This document shows, piece by piece, positions 53,124 to 61,141 of a stretch of 64,000 nucleotides of DNA (positions are counted from its first letter, which is position 1; the number at the start of each line of letters is the position of its first letter). The stretch is from NCBI GenBank assembly GCA_963757395.1, contig CAVWRK010000006.1:1-64000 (forward strand). The letters are read 5' to 3'. The stretch comes from DATAOG01 sp963757395 (GTDB taxonomy: Bacteria; Pseudomonadota; Alphaproteobacteria; Geminicoccales; Geminicoccaceae). A program made the translations under genes and the position numbers. The notes beneath the pieces were generated by a model. It worked only from the letters and a program-made list of their open reading frames with translations. It searched no databases and had not been told where the DNA came from.

Positions 53124-53747
53124 ATGCTGGAGCCTGCCAAGGTCACCGACGAGCTGCGGGCGCGGGTGCGGGCGGAGCTGCCGGAAGTGGAGCAGATCCG
53201 CGACCCGGAGCTTGGCGCCAAGGTCGTCGAAGCCTGGGCGCTGGCGCTCGCCTCGAGCAGCTTCGGCGCGATCGCCGAGATCGAGCCTTCGGGCAATCCC
53301 GGCGTCAACACCTTGAAGCGCGGCCGTCAGACCGACCACATCCGGGGCGTCACGCGCATGGCCCTGGCGCTGGCCGAGCAGCTGCAGGCCCAGCTGCCCG
53401 ACCTCGAGATCGATCGGGACTTCCTGATCGCGGGCGCGCTCTGCCACGACGTCGGCAAGCCCTGGGAATTCGACCCGGTGAACCGCCAACGCTGGCAGGC
53501 CGAGCCGCGGAGCGCCGGCCTGCCCTCGATCCGCCACCCGGCGTTCGGGGTCCATATCTGCTTCACCGTCGGCCTGCCGGAGGCGGTCGCCCATTGCGCC
53601 GCGGCCCATTCCGGCGAGGGCGAGCTCCTGGTCCGCTCGCTCGAGAACACCATCATCCACCACGCCGACTACGCCTTCTGGGGCATCTGCCGCGCGGCCG
53701 ACCTGCTGATCCCCGAGACCATCGCCGAGCTCAAGGTCCGGCACTGA
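53124..53747 (+). CDS. HD domain-containing hydrolase
   Basis: A 207 aa HD-superfamily metal-dependent phosphohydrolase. The motif residues are H in DHIRGVTRMALALAEQL, HD in AGALCHDVGKPWEF, and later histidines in SIRHPAFGVHICF and AHCAAAHSGEG; the final Asp is in IIHHADYAF. ATG 53124 is chosen; an ATG at 53091 would add eleven residues. Nucleotide or phosphonate substrates are known for distant relatives; this one is unassigned. Confidence 0.85.
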   Translation: MLEPAKVTDELRARVRAELPEVEQIRDPELGAKVVEAWALALASSSFGAIAEIEPSGNPGVNTLKRGRQTDHIRGVTRMALALAEQLQAQLPDLEIDRDFLIAGALCHDVGKPWEFDPVNRQRWQAEPRSAGLPSIRHPAFGVHICFTVGLPEAVAHCAAAHSGEGELLVRSLENTIIHHADYAFWGICRAADLLIPETIAELKVRH

Positions 53748-53767
53748 GCCGGAGCTGGTGCAGCGTC

Positions 53768-53809
53768 TTGACGTTGCACCACGTGACACTATATCTGTTA
53801 TGGTGTCAC
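53768..53809 (+). promoter_or_regulatory. Promoter and operator of Phd/PIN pair C
   Basis: TTGACG (53768-53773) and TATATC (53790-53795) are 16 bases apart. GTGACAC (53783-53789) and GTGTCAC (53803-53809) are a perfect inverted repeat with a 13-base spacer, covering the -10 box. GGAG follows before the antitoxin ATG at 53821. Confidence 0.65.
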
Positions 53810-53820
53810 AGGAGACGTCG

Positions 53821-54052
53821 ATGCGCAAACTGAGCGTTCGGGAGATCCGGGCCTCGCTTCCCCAGCTGGAGCGAGATGCTCCGGAGCTGGAGGGCGAGGT
53901 CGTCATCACGCGCAATGGCGAGCCGATCGCCCGCTTACTGCCGGCGGTCAGAAAGGATGGCATTCCGAGTCATGCCGAGTTCCGGCAGCCGGATGCCGCG
54001 GCTGCGCGTCGGCAGCGAGGTTCTGATCCGGCAGGAGCGGGATGAGCGTTGA
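53821..54052 (+). CDS. Phd/YefM-type antitoxin (pair C), one frame break near the end
   Basis: A small antitoxin of about 76 aa starting RKLSVREIRASLPQLERD with EVVITRNGEPIARLLPAV. It belongs to a different Phd subgroup from pairs A and B. Near 53988 an extra C changes the last third; restored, it reads RMPRLRVGSEVLIRQERDER and ends at 54052, overlapping the toxin ATG at 54042. The unrepaired frame ends at 54045. A decayed copy exists at 56740. Confidence 0.82.
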
Positions 54053-54487
54053 GGTCGTCTATATCGACAGCAGCGCGCTCGCCAAATGGTACATCGAACG
54101 AGCCCGGCTCGGCCGAGTTCGCGACTTCATCCGCGGCCAGCAGCTGGCCATGATCAGCCGCCTGACGGTGGTCGAGGTGCGATCGCTGCTGGCGCGCCGC
54201 CGTCGCGCCGGCGAGATCATCGAACTGAGTACCACCGATGGACGCCGTTGGCACCTTCGAGACCGACGTGCGCCGGGGCTTCCTTGAGATTGAGCCTCTG
54301 TTCGACGACCAGGCGATCATCGCCGCGGATTTCATCGACCGGCTCGTCGATCAGCCCGCTGCGGACGCTCGATGCCTTGCATCTGGCCGTCGCACAGACC
54401 ATCGGCGTTCGGCTCATGGCGACCGCCGATCGCGCTCTCGCCCGCGCCGCACAGGCGCTCGGGTTCGCGATCGTCACGTTTGGCTGA
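54042..54487 (+). CDS. PIN-domain toxin (pair C), two frame breaks
   Basis: A VapC-like PIN protein of about 148 aa read across three frames: SVEVVYIDSSALAKWYIE, ISRLTVVEVRSLLARRRRAG, then DAVGTFETDVRRGFLEIEPL, then LRTLDALHLAVAQTIGVRLM and TADRALARAAQALGF. The active-site acids D9, E in VVEVRS and D in LDALHLA are present. Breaks near 54230 and 54358 are each repaired by removing one base. The pair is probably functional if these are sequence errors. Confidence 0.78.
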
Positions 54488-54540
54488 GCGCAAGTCCTCG
54501 GCATCAGGCAGTGCCGGCACGACCGTCGCTAGCTGGTGGC

Positions 54541-54650
54541 AGCTCGCTTGGCCCAGGCCTTCGATCTCGATCTCGACCCGATCGCCGGCTGCGACCCATC
54601 TGGTCTCGACCACGCTGCCGAGCAGCACGAACTCGCCGGCTGCCAGAGTT
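54541..54650 (-). repeat. Duplicate of the 3' end of the hydratase gene
   Basis: These 110 bases match 57103-57212 at 109 positions. In the intact gene at 57089-57892 they encode the C-terminal GEFVLLGSVVETRWVAAG and DRVEIEIEGLGQAS. Here they lie alone, just after the pair C toxin, on the same strand relative to the TA genes. The similarity ends abruptly at 54650. The following 260 bases hold no recognised gene. Confidence 0.88.
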
Positions 54651-54912
54651 CCTCCACGGCTCTCGGACATCGTGGCGGCTGTCGGGATTCGGATAATCTG
54701 CATCAGGGTGCGGCCGCACAGACGGACCGCGAGGCAGCCCGCGAGGATGCGCACTGCCATCCTGCCTGGGACCTGGACAGCGCCCGCAACACGGGGGCTC
54801 GACGGTAGTCGACCGACTTGGTCGCCCGGGAGCGACCGCGGAGAGCTTGCCCCTCGCGCTGTCTTGGTTAGCCTTCGTCATCACTCCAGCACGGCCTGTC
54901 AGGGAGGCCCAG

Positions 54913-55724
54913 ATGAGCGCCATCCACATCAATGGATTGAAGGTCGCCGGGCTTGTCGTGATCTTCGCGGTCGGCATGGCGGGCGGCCTCGTCGCGCTTG
55001 GCTCGCGCCGCAACGGTCGCACCGAGATGGCCTTCTCGATTGGCGCTACGCTGGCGGGCGGCATCTTCCTCGGGGCCGGGCTGATGCACATGCTGCCGGA
55101 CAGTGTCGTCGCGCTCAACGACTACTTCGCGGGCGTCGACTTCCCGATCGGCTACCTGATCGCCGCGGTTGGCTTCCTCGCCGTCCTGTTCATCGAGGAG
55201 ATCTTGTTCGGGGAGGCCCATTCGGGCGCCGCCCAGATCGGCGAGACCGCGGAGGCTGCCGTCGCGGCGCCGGGACGGAGCTGTCCGCCTACGCGCTCGT
55301 GGTCATCCTCTCACTCCATTCGACCCTCGCCGGGGCCGCGTTGGGTGCCGAGGTCTCGCTCTCCGGCTCGCTGGTGATCTTCCTCGCGATCATCGCCCAC
55401 AAGGGCGCCGCGGGCTTTGCGCTCACGCTCGATTTCCAGCGGGCCGGCTTTGCGCGCCGGAAATCGGTCCGCATGCTGACCGTGTTCGCCTCGATGACCC
55501 CGCTCGGCATTATCCTCGGCTCGGGCCTCGACCGCCTGCTGCACAAGCAATACGGCCTGCTGTTCGAGGGCTTGTTCGATGCGCTGGCGGCGGGAACGTT
55601 CCTCTATGTCGGGATCGTCGAGATCATCAGCAAGGAGTTCGCCGACCGGCACGGGGTCGCGTTCAAGTTCGTGGCGCTGTGCCTGGGCCTCACGATCATG
55701 GCCCTGATCGCTCTGTGGGTATAG
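54913..55724 (+). CDS. ZIP family metal transporter, one frame break
   Basis: A ZIP permease of about 270 aa. Its metal-binding helices carry LSLHSTLAGAALGAEVSL (HS...G) and IAHKGAAGFALTL (HK...G). The N-terminal half starts INGLKVAGLVVIFAVGMAGG, and GAGLMHMLPDSV is conserved. A frame change near 55270, within the variable histidine-poor loop, joins the two halves. AGGGAGG precedes ATG 54913. Imports zinc, iron or manganese by family; specificity unknown. Confidence 0.83.
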
Positions 55725-55774
55725 CGGCGCGTAGCGGCGGCGGGCCGCGCGCAAACGACGGGGGAGTCCTTGTC

Positions 55775-56548
55775 ATGGCAGTGGCATCAACGCTCGCGAA
55801 CAGTTCCCAGCGGGATCGGCTCGTTGCAATCGCGGTGATCGCGGCAGTGAGCGTGGTCGCCTGGATCTACATCGTCATTCAGGCCCGGAACGTGTCCACC
55901 AGGGGCGCGCTAATGGAGATGGAGGCCTGGAACTCCGGTCGAGCTGCTTTTGCTGTTCGTGATGTGGACGATCATGATGATCGGGATGATGCTGCCAACC
56001 GCCACGCCCTTGATCCTCAGCTTCATGGCCGAAAGCCGCCAAATGCGTGGGGAGGAGGGGGTGCTCATGCCGACCGTCACGCTGGCTTTGGGCTACATCA
56101 CGGTGTGGACCGGCTTCAGCGCGGTGGCGACGGCCGGCCAATGGGGCTTGCGCGAGGCGACGCTGCTCTCGCCGGTGATGGTCGGCCGAATCCGGTCGTG
56201 AGCGGCGCATTCCTGGTTGCTGCGGGCGTCTATCAGCTGACTCCGGTGCAAGACAGGTGCCTGATGCATTGCCGGGAGCCGCTCCGGTTCCTGCGCCTGG
56301 GCTGGCGAGAGGGCACCGGCGGCGCCTTCGTCATGGGTTTGGAGCACGGAGTCTACTGCCTGGGTAGCAACTTCGTCCTGATGGGGATCCTGTTTGTTGG
56401 CGGCGTCATGAACCTGCTGCTGCTGGCTGTCGTCACCGTATTCGTGATGCTCGAGAAGGTGTTGCCGTTCGGGGATACCGCGGGGTTCTTCAGCGGGCCA
56501 CTGATGATCGGTGTCGGGGCCATCTACGTGCTACTCGTGCAGTCGTGA
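55775..56548 (+). CDS. DUF2182 membrane protein, two frame breaks
   Basis: A metal-binding membrane protein of about 257 aa. Blocks in order are RDRLVAIAVIAAVSVVAWIYI, then LLFVMWTIMMIGMMLPTATPL, and GVYQLTPVQDRCLMHCREPLRFL with MGLEHGVYCLGSNFVLMGILF and VLEKVLPFG-like VMLEKVLPFGDTAG. Frame changes near 55945 and 56195 cancel each other. The family usually has CLGCC after the last histidine; here it is CLGSN, so one cysteine pair is lost. GGGGAG precedes the ATG. It lies 50 bases after the ZIP gene. Confidence 0.77.
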   Translation: MAVASTLANSSQRDRLVAIAVIAAVSVVAWIYIVIQARNVSTRGALMEMEAWNSGRAAFAVRDVDDHDDRDDAANRHALDPQLHGRKPPNAWGGGGAHADRHAGFGLHHGVDRLQRGGDGRPMGLARGDAALAGDGRPNPVVSGAFLVAAGVYQLTPVQDRCLMHCREPLRFLRLGWREGTGGAFVMGLEHGVYCLGSNFVLMGILFVGGVMNLLLLAVVTVFVMLEKVLPFGDTAGFFSGPLMIGVGAIYVLLVQS

Positions 56549-56739
56549 CGCAAAGGCATAGCGCTGGGAATGATCGGCTTGGCCACGGGCACATGGGCGG
56601 CATTCCGGAGCGGGCGACCGCCGACTACGCGTTCTGAAGCATCTGCCGGGCGCCGGCGATCTCCCGATTCCGGAAGGCATCGCCGAGTCTTGAAGTTACC
56701 GGCGTGTGACACCTTGCGTGGTTGCGTATCACAGGAGGG

Positions 56740-57000
56740 GCGCAGACTGAGCATTGAGACGAGGGCTTCTCTTGCTCAGCAAATCCTGGAGCAGGAAGGG
56801 GAGCTGGTCATCACGCGCAACGGTGAGCCGATCGCACGCGTGCTGCCGGCCGTTCAACGGGAAAGCATCCCCAGTCATGCCGAGCTCCGCAGCCGCATGC
56901 CACGCCTTAGTCTTAGTCTTCGCAGCAAAGTCCGATCCGACAGGAGCGCGATGAGCGCTGAGGTCGCCGACGTCGACAGCAACGCGCTCGCATCTCGCCG
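56740..57000 (+). pseudogene. Decayed copy of the Phd/PIN pair C genes
   Basis: Without a start codon, the frame reads RRLSIETRASLAQQI then GELVITRNGEPIARVLPAVQ, PSHAELRSRMPRL, and then ATGAGCGCTGAGGTCGCC encoding SAEVADVDSNALA. This follows the order of pair C (RKLSVREIRASL, GEPIARLLPAV, PSHAEF, MSVEVVYIDSSALA). The antitoxin ATG and most of the toxin are gone, and several changes disrupt the rest. Confidence 0.75.
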
Positions 57001-57088
57001 TTGGCTTGCCGCGATCGCGAATCGTGACCAGGCCCGCCCCGCGGAAGGAGTTGGCTTTGCGCCTCGGCTGAGCCGCATACCGAGCACG

Positions 57089-57892
57089 CTAGCTGAACTG
57101 ACAGCTCGCCTGGCCCAGGCCTTCGATCTCGATCTCGACCCGATCGCCGGCTGCGACCCATCTGGTCTCGACCACGCTGCCGAGCAGCACGAACTCGCCG
57201 GCTGCCAGAGTTCGGCCGCGGCCTGCCAGGCCATTGGCGAGCCAGGCGAGCGCGTTCAGCGGGTGGCCCAGGATGTCGCCGCCGTGGCCGGTCCCGACCT
57301 CGCTGCCGTTGATCCGTATGCGGCCGGTGACGCCGGTCAAATCGAGCTCATGCCAGTTCTCCACTGACGCCCCCAACACGCAGGCAGCGTTGAAAAAATC
57401 GTCAGCGATCAGGGTTGGTGTGTCGAGCGAGCGATAGTCGTCGTAGCGATCGTCGACTACCTCGATCGCGGCCATGCAGGCGCCGATCGCGCCGGCGACG
57501 CTCGCCCGGTCGTAGGGCGCGCCGGCCGGCGGCAGGTCGCGGGCGAGGCGGACCGCGATCTCGCACTCGACCCCGACGTGCAGGAAATCGGCATGTCGGA
57601 AGCGGCCCTGCTCGTGCTGCACCGTCGGTGCGAACACCCCGCCGGCGCAGGGATTGGCGATGCTCAAAAAACGCTGCATCACGGCCGTGGTGCAGCCGAT
57701 CTTGTGGCCGGCGAGCGGACCGCCACCTGCCGCGCTCAGCTGCCGATGCAACGCGTCCTGGACCGCATAGGCGGCCACCTCGTCCGGCGGCCGGTAGGCC
57801 TCGGGCAGGCCCGCAAAGCGCCGCCGCTCGAGCCGCGCCCGGGCCAGCAGCCCGGCCGCTCGCAAGGTCGCTTCGGCCGACATCTCCGTCAT
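57089..57892 (-). CDS. 2-keto-4-pentenoate hydratase/fumarylacetoacetate hydrolase-fold enzyme
   Basis: A 267 aa enzyme of the MhpD/DmpE branch that hydrates 2-hydroxypentadienoate or decarboxylates oxalocrotonate. GHKIGCTTAVMQRFL and ECEIAVRLARDLP (metal Glu pair), the HAD-like IEVVDDRYDDYRSLDTPTLIAD, and HPLNALAWLANGLAG are in order. GGAGG lies 5 bases before ATG 57892. Its last 110 bases are duplicated at 54541. No other ring-cleavage genes are adjacent. Confidence 0.9.
   Translation of the reverse strand: MTEMSAEATLRAAGLLARARLERRRFAGLPEAYRPPDEVAAYAVQDALHRQLSAAGGGPLAGHKIGCTTAVMQRFLSIANPCAGGVFAPTVQHEQGRFRHADFLHVGVECEIAVRLARDLPPAGAPYDRASVAGAIGACMAAIEVVDDRYDDYRSLDTPTLIADDFFNAACVLGASVENWHELDLTGVTGRIRINGSEVGTGHGGDILGHPLNALAWLANGLAGRGRTLAAGEFVLLGSVVETRWVAAGDRVEIEIEGLGQASCQFS
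57103..57212 (-). repeat. Repeat partner of 54541-54650 inside the hydratase gene
   Basis: 109 of 110 bases match the isolated copy at 54541-54650, in the same orientation. This copy is part of an intact reading frame and is therefore the source. Confidence 0.88.
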
Positions 57893-57993
57893 CGCTGCCT
57901 CCACCCGCTCGCCGATCGCCTTCCTTGCCAGACGCGGGACCTTTGGCAAAGGGCTCGCAGTCGCCCGCGGAGCAGGTTAGCCTTTAGCCCGTC

Positions 57994-58938
57994 ATGATCG
58001 TGAGGCGGAGCGGCGGCGCGCGATTGGGGTTGGGCGCGAGCGGGCCACGGATCGCCGCCTGGTTTGCCTCGCCCTATCTGCTGCTCGCGGGCGCCGCATT
58101 CTTCTGGGCGACCAACATGGTGGTCGGGCGGGCGGCGCACGAGCTGATCCCGCCGATCGCGTTCAATTTCTGGCGCTGGACGCTCGCGTTTCTGATCCTT
58201 TTGCCATTCGCCTGGCGCGACCTGGTCCGCCACCGCGGCCTGATCGTCCGGGAGTGGAAGATCCTGACCGCGCTGGCCCTCACCGGCATGACGGTCTTCC
58301 ACAGCTTCATCTACCTCGGACTCAGCCTGTCGCCGGCGATCAACGGCCTGCTCCTGTTCGCGACCTCGCCGCTGTTCTTCGTCCTCCTCGCGCGACTGCT
58401 GACGGGCGATCGGATCACGCTTGGCCAGGGCCTCGGCATCGTCGCCTCGATCGCCGGTGCGACCTTGGTGGTCGCCCGGGGCGACCTCGCGGTCCTGCTC
58501 AGCCTGCGTTTCGCGCCCGGCGATCTCTGGCTGCTCGCGGGCGTGATCCTCTGGGCGCTCTATTCGGTCCTGCTCCGGCGCCGGCCGCCGGCGCTGCCGC
58601 CGCTCGCCCTGCTTGGCGCGACCGTCACCATCGCGCTCCTGCTGCTGGCGCCGGTCTATGCGCTCGAACTCTGGTCCGGTGCCCGTGTCCAGATCACCGC
58701 CGGCAGCCTGGCGAGCCTCGCCTACGTCGCGCTCTTTCCCTCGGTGATCGCCTACGTCTTCTGGAACCGCGGCGTGCGCGAGGTCGGGCCGAACGCCGCC
58801 GGGGTCACGCTGCAGCTGATGCCGGTATTCGGTGCGCTGCTGGCGGTCGCCTTCCTGGGCGAGCACCTGGCCGGCTATCATTGGCTGGGCGGCGCCCTGG
58901 TGCTGGCCGGCATCCTGCTCGCCTGGCGGCGGCGCTAG
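57994..58938 (+). CDS. DMT family (EamA) transporter
   Basis: A 314 aa protein with ten hydrophobic segments in two EamA repeats: LLLAGAAFFWATNMVVGRAA and LWLLAGVILWALYSVLLRRR open each half, and LGLSLSPAINGLLLFATSPL and VGPNAAGVTLQLMPVFGALLA are the conserved inner helices. The final GYHWLGGALVLAGILLA is typical. Family members export amino acids or metabolites. Divergent from the hydratase gene. Confidence 0.92.
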   Translation: MIVRRSGGARLGLGASGPRIAAWFASPYLLLAGAAFFWATNMVVGRAAHELIPPIAFNFWRWTLAFLILLPFAWRDLVRHRGLIVREWKILTALALTGMTVFHSFIYLGLSLSPAINGLLLFATSPLFFVLLARLLTGDRITLGQGLGIVASIAGATLVVARGDLAVLLSLRFAPGDLWLLAGVILWALYSVLLRRRPPALPPLALLGATVTIALLLLAPVYALELWSGARVQITAGSLASLAYVALFPSVIAYVFWNRGVREVGPNAAGVTLQLMPVFGALLAVAFLGEHLAGYHWLGGALVLAGILLAWRRR

Positions 58939-59202
58939 CGCCCGGCGCCGATCTTGTCCGGTGACCGCCCATCGACAGCCGCGCGGTCAGCGGGTGGCCG
59001 GCACCAGGGCACTGGCACGCCTGAAATAGAGGCACTGGAAACCGGGGGACAGCGAAGGCTCGGGAGGGGGGACCAATCGACCGACCTGAAGACCCCTGGC
59101 GGGCATCCTGGCTCGCCGGGCGATCGCGCTCGCCAGCAGGCGCGGTTGCGTGCCCGGCCGAGAGACTTAGACTGGGATCGCAAACGCAGGCGGGGTGGAG
59201 CT

Positions 59203-60666
59203 GTGGCGCACGGCCAGACTGCGGCCTTCAGGCAGGGCGTGCGCGAGCACATGCAGGCGCCGCCGGTGGTGGTCGCGGGCGAACTGGCGGTGGGCGACGT
59301 GGTCGCCCGGATGACCGAGGCCCGCGTCTCGGCCGCGGTCGTCCTCGATGGCGAACAGCGGATCGCCGGCATCCTGACCGAGCAGGACGTGACCCGGAGG
59401 ATCGCCGGCCGGGCCGTGGCCGATCAACCGATCAGCGCCCTGATGACCCGGCCGGCCCTGACCATCCGGGTCGATCAGCCGCTCTACCAGGCGATCGGTG
59501 TCATGCGCCGGCTCGGCCTCCGCCACATGCCGGTGGTCGATGCCGCGGGCGCGCTGGCCGGCATGCTCTATCTGCACGATGCGCTGGCGGTCGCCAACGC
59601 CGGCCTGGTCGAGCACATCGACCGGTTGACCCACGAGACCACGCTGGACGGTTTGTCCGAGGTCAAGGCGGCGGAGGTCGAGCTGGCCGCCGACCTGGTT
59701 GCCGACCGCGTGCCGGCGCCCGAGGTCCAGAGCCTGATCTCCGGCATCAACAACGACATCTATCGGCGTGTGCTGGCGCTCGATCTCGATGCCATGCTCG
59801 GGTCCGGCTGGGGGCCGCCGCCGGTCGCCTTCGCGGCGATCGTCATGGGCTCGGGCGGGCGCGGCGAGAGCTACCTGTTCCCCGACCAGGACAACGGCTT
59901 GATCCTCGCCGACTACCCGGACGCCGAGCACACCCGGATCGACGCTTACTTCATCGAGCTGGCATCCCGGATGAACGGCCAGCTGGATCAGCTGGGCTTT
60001 CCGCTCTGCCGGGGCGGCGTGATGGCGATCAACCCGGTCTGGCGGAAGACCATCGGCCAGTGGCGCCAGCAGGTGACCCGCTGGATTGCGCGCCGCAACG
60101 AGGTCGCTCTCCAGCTGGCCGACGTCCTGTTCGATTTCCAGAGCGTGTTCGGCGAGGCCGCGCTCGCCGACCAGCTCCGCCAGACCATTCTCCAGCTGTG
60201 CCGCGGCAACCCGGGCTTCCTGCGCGAGATGTTCGGGGTCCAGGCCGACCATCGGGCGGGCCTTGGCTGGTTCGGACGCCTGCTGACCGAGCGCGACGAT
60301 CCCGCATACAAGGGTCACATCAACCTGAAATATGCCGGCACCCTACCGCTCGCCGAGGCGGTCCGCCTGTTGGCGCTGCGCGCCGGTATCGAAGCGACCG
60401 GCACGCTCGCCCGGATCGAGGTGCTAGGCCAAGGGGGCGAGCTATCGCGCGACGTCCAGGACTATCTCGCCGGCGCCTTCGACCACATCACCGGCCTCCA
60501 GCTTCGCCAGCAGATCGCGGACTTTCAGGCCGGCCGGCCGGTCTCCAACTTCGTCGATCCGACCGACCTCACCCTGCGCGAGACCGACGTGCTCAAAAGC
60601 AGCTTCCGGGCGATCAACGATTTTCGCGCCCGGGTCCGGGCCGAGCTGACCGGCGAGGTTTTTTGA
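59203..60666 (+). CDS. CBS-domain DUF294 nucleotidyltransferase-like signalling protein
   Basis: A 487 aa protein with two CBS domains (about 25-140; VARMTEARVSAAVVLDGE, ALMTRPALTIRVDQPLYQAI), a DUF294 GlnD-like nucleotidyltransferase region (VMGSGGRGESYLFPDQDNGL, with the D-x-D metal pair) and a DUF294_C helical domain. GTG 59203 is chosen; ATG 59251 is an alternative and upstream frames lack similarity. Such proteins resemble PII-uridylyltransferase but their targets are not established. Confidence 0.88.
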   Translation: MAHGQTAAFRQGVREHMQAPPVVVAGELAVGDVVARMTEARVSAAVVLDGEQRIAGILTEQDVTRRIAGRAVADQPISALMTRPALTIRVDQPLYQAIGVMRRLGLRHMPVVDAAGALAGMLYLHDALAVANAGLVEHIDRLTHETTLDGLSEVKAAEVELAADLVADRVPAPEVQSLISGINNDIYRRVLALDLDAMLGSGWGPPPVAFAAIVMGSGGRGESYLFPDQDNGLILADYPDAEHTRIDAYFIELASRMNGQLDQLGFPLCRGGVMAINPVWRKTIGQWRQQVTRWIARRNEVALQLADVLFDFQSVFGEAALADQLRQTILQLCRGNPGFLREMFGVQADHRAGLGWFGRLLTERDDPAYKGHINLKYAGTLPLAEAVRLLALRAGIEATGTLARIEVLGQGGELSRDVQDYLAGAFDHITGLQLRQQIADFQAGRPVSNFVDPTDLTLRETDVLKSSFRAINDFRARVRAELTGEVF

Positions 60667-60706
60667 ACCTGTCGCCGGTCCAGTCCGGTCATGCGATGGG
60701 ATCGGG

Positions 60707-60958
60707 CTAGCGGCCCGCCCTGGCTTGCCGGGCAAGGCGGCGCGCGATCGCGTCGATGTCGCCGCGCAACACGCCGACATCGGCCAGCTGCTGGTCGGTG
60801 AGGGCGGCGAGCTCGGCAACCGTGGCGCGATGGTGGCGGCGCTCGGCGAGCCAGGCGTTGAGCTGGGCGAACAATTCGCCCAGACGGCGGGTGGTGACGG
60901 ACTGGGCGCGCCCCGCCAGAAGGTCGGCACGGCGCGGGTCGATGACGTGGGTCGCCAT
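60707..60958 (-). CDS. DUF1127 domain-containing small protein
   Basis: An 83 aa protein. LGELFAQLNAWLAERRHH, ELAALTDQQLADVGVLRGDI and the arginine-rich end fit DUF1127. GAGGAG lies 8 bases before ATG 60958. It is convergent with the CBS/DUF294 gene, separated by 40 bases. Confidence 0.83.
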   Translation of the reverse strand: MATHVIDPRRADLLAGRAQSVTTRRLGELFAQLNAWLAERRHHRATVAELAALTDQQLADVGVLRGDIDAIARRLARQARAGR

Positions 60959-61141
60959 CTCAGGCACTCCTCGAAGCATGCTGTTGCCGGGCTGGCGCCG
61001 TGGCCGCAAGTGTCGCGGTCGGCGCCAGCGATGCTCTGGAAGTGGGCAGCCAGATCGGGTTCCGGAAGGGGGCTTTTTGCATTGCAGCAATGCGCCGGCA
61101 ACGACGCTCCCAGCCCCCTTCCTTGCGGGCGCCGCGCTCGC

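Noticed and set aside
15749..56548. Programmed +1 frameshifting as an explanation for the many frame breaks
   Set aside because: No shared slippery heptamer or stimulatory structure is visible at the break sites, and the affected gene families do not use recoding elsewhere.
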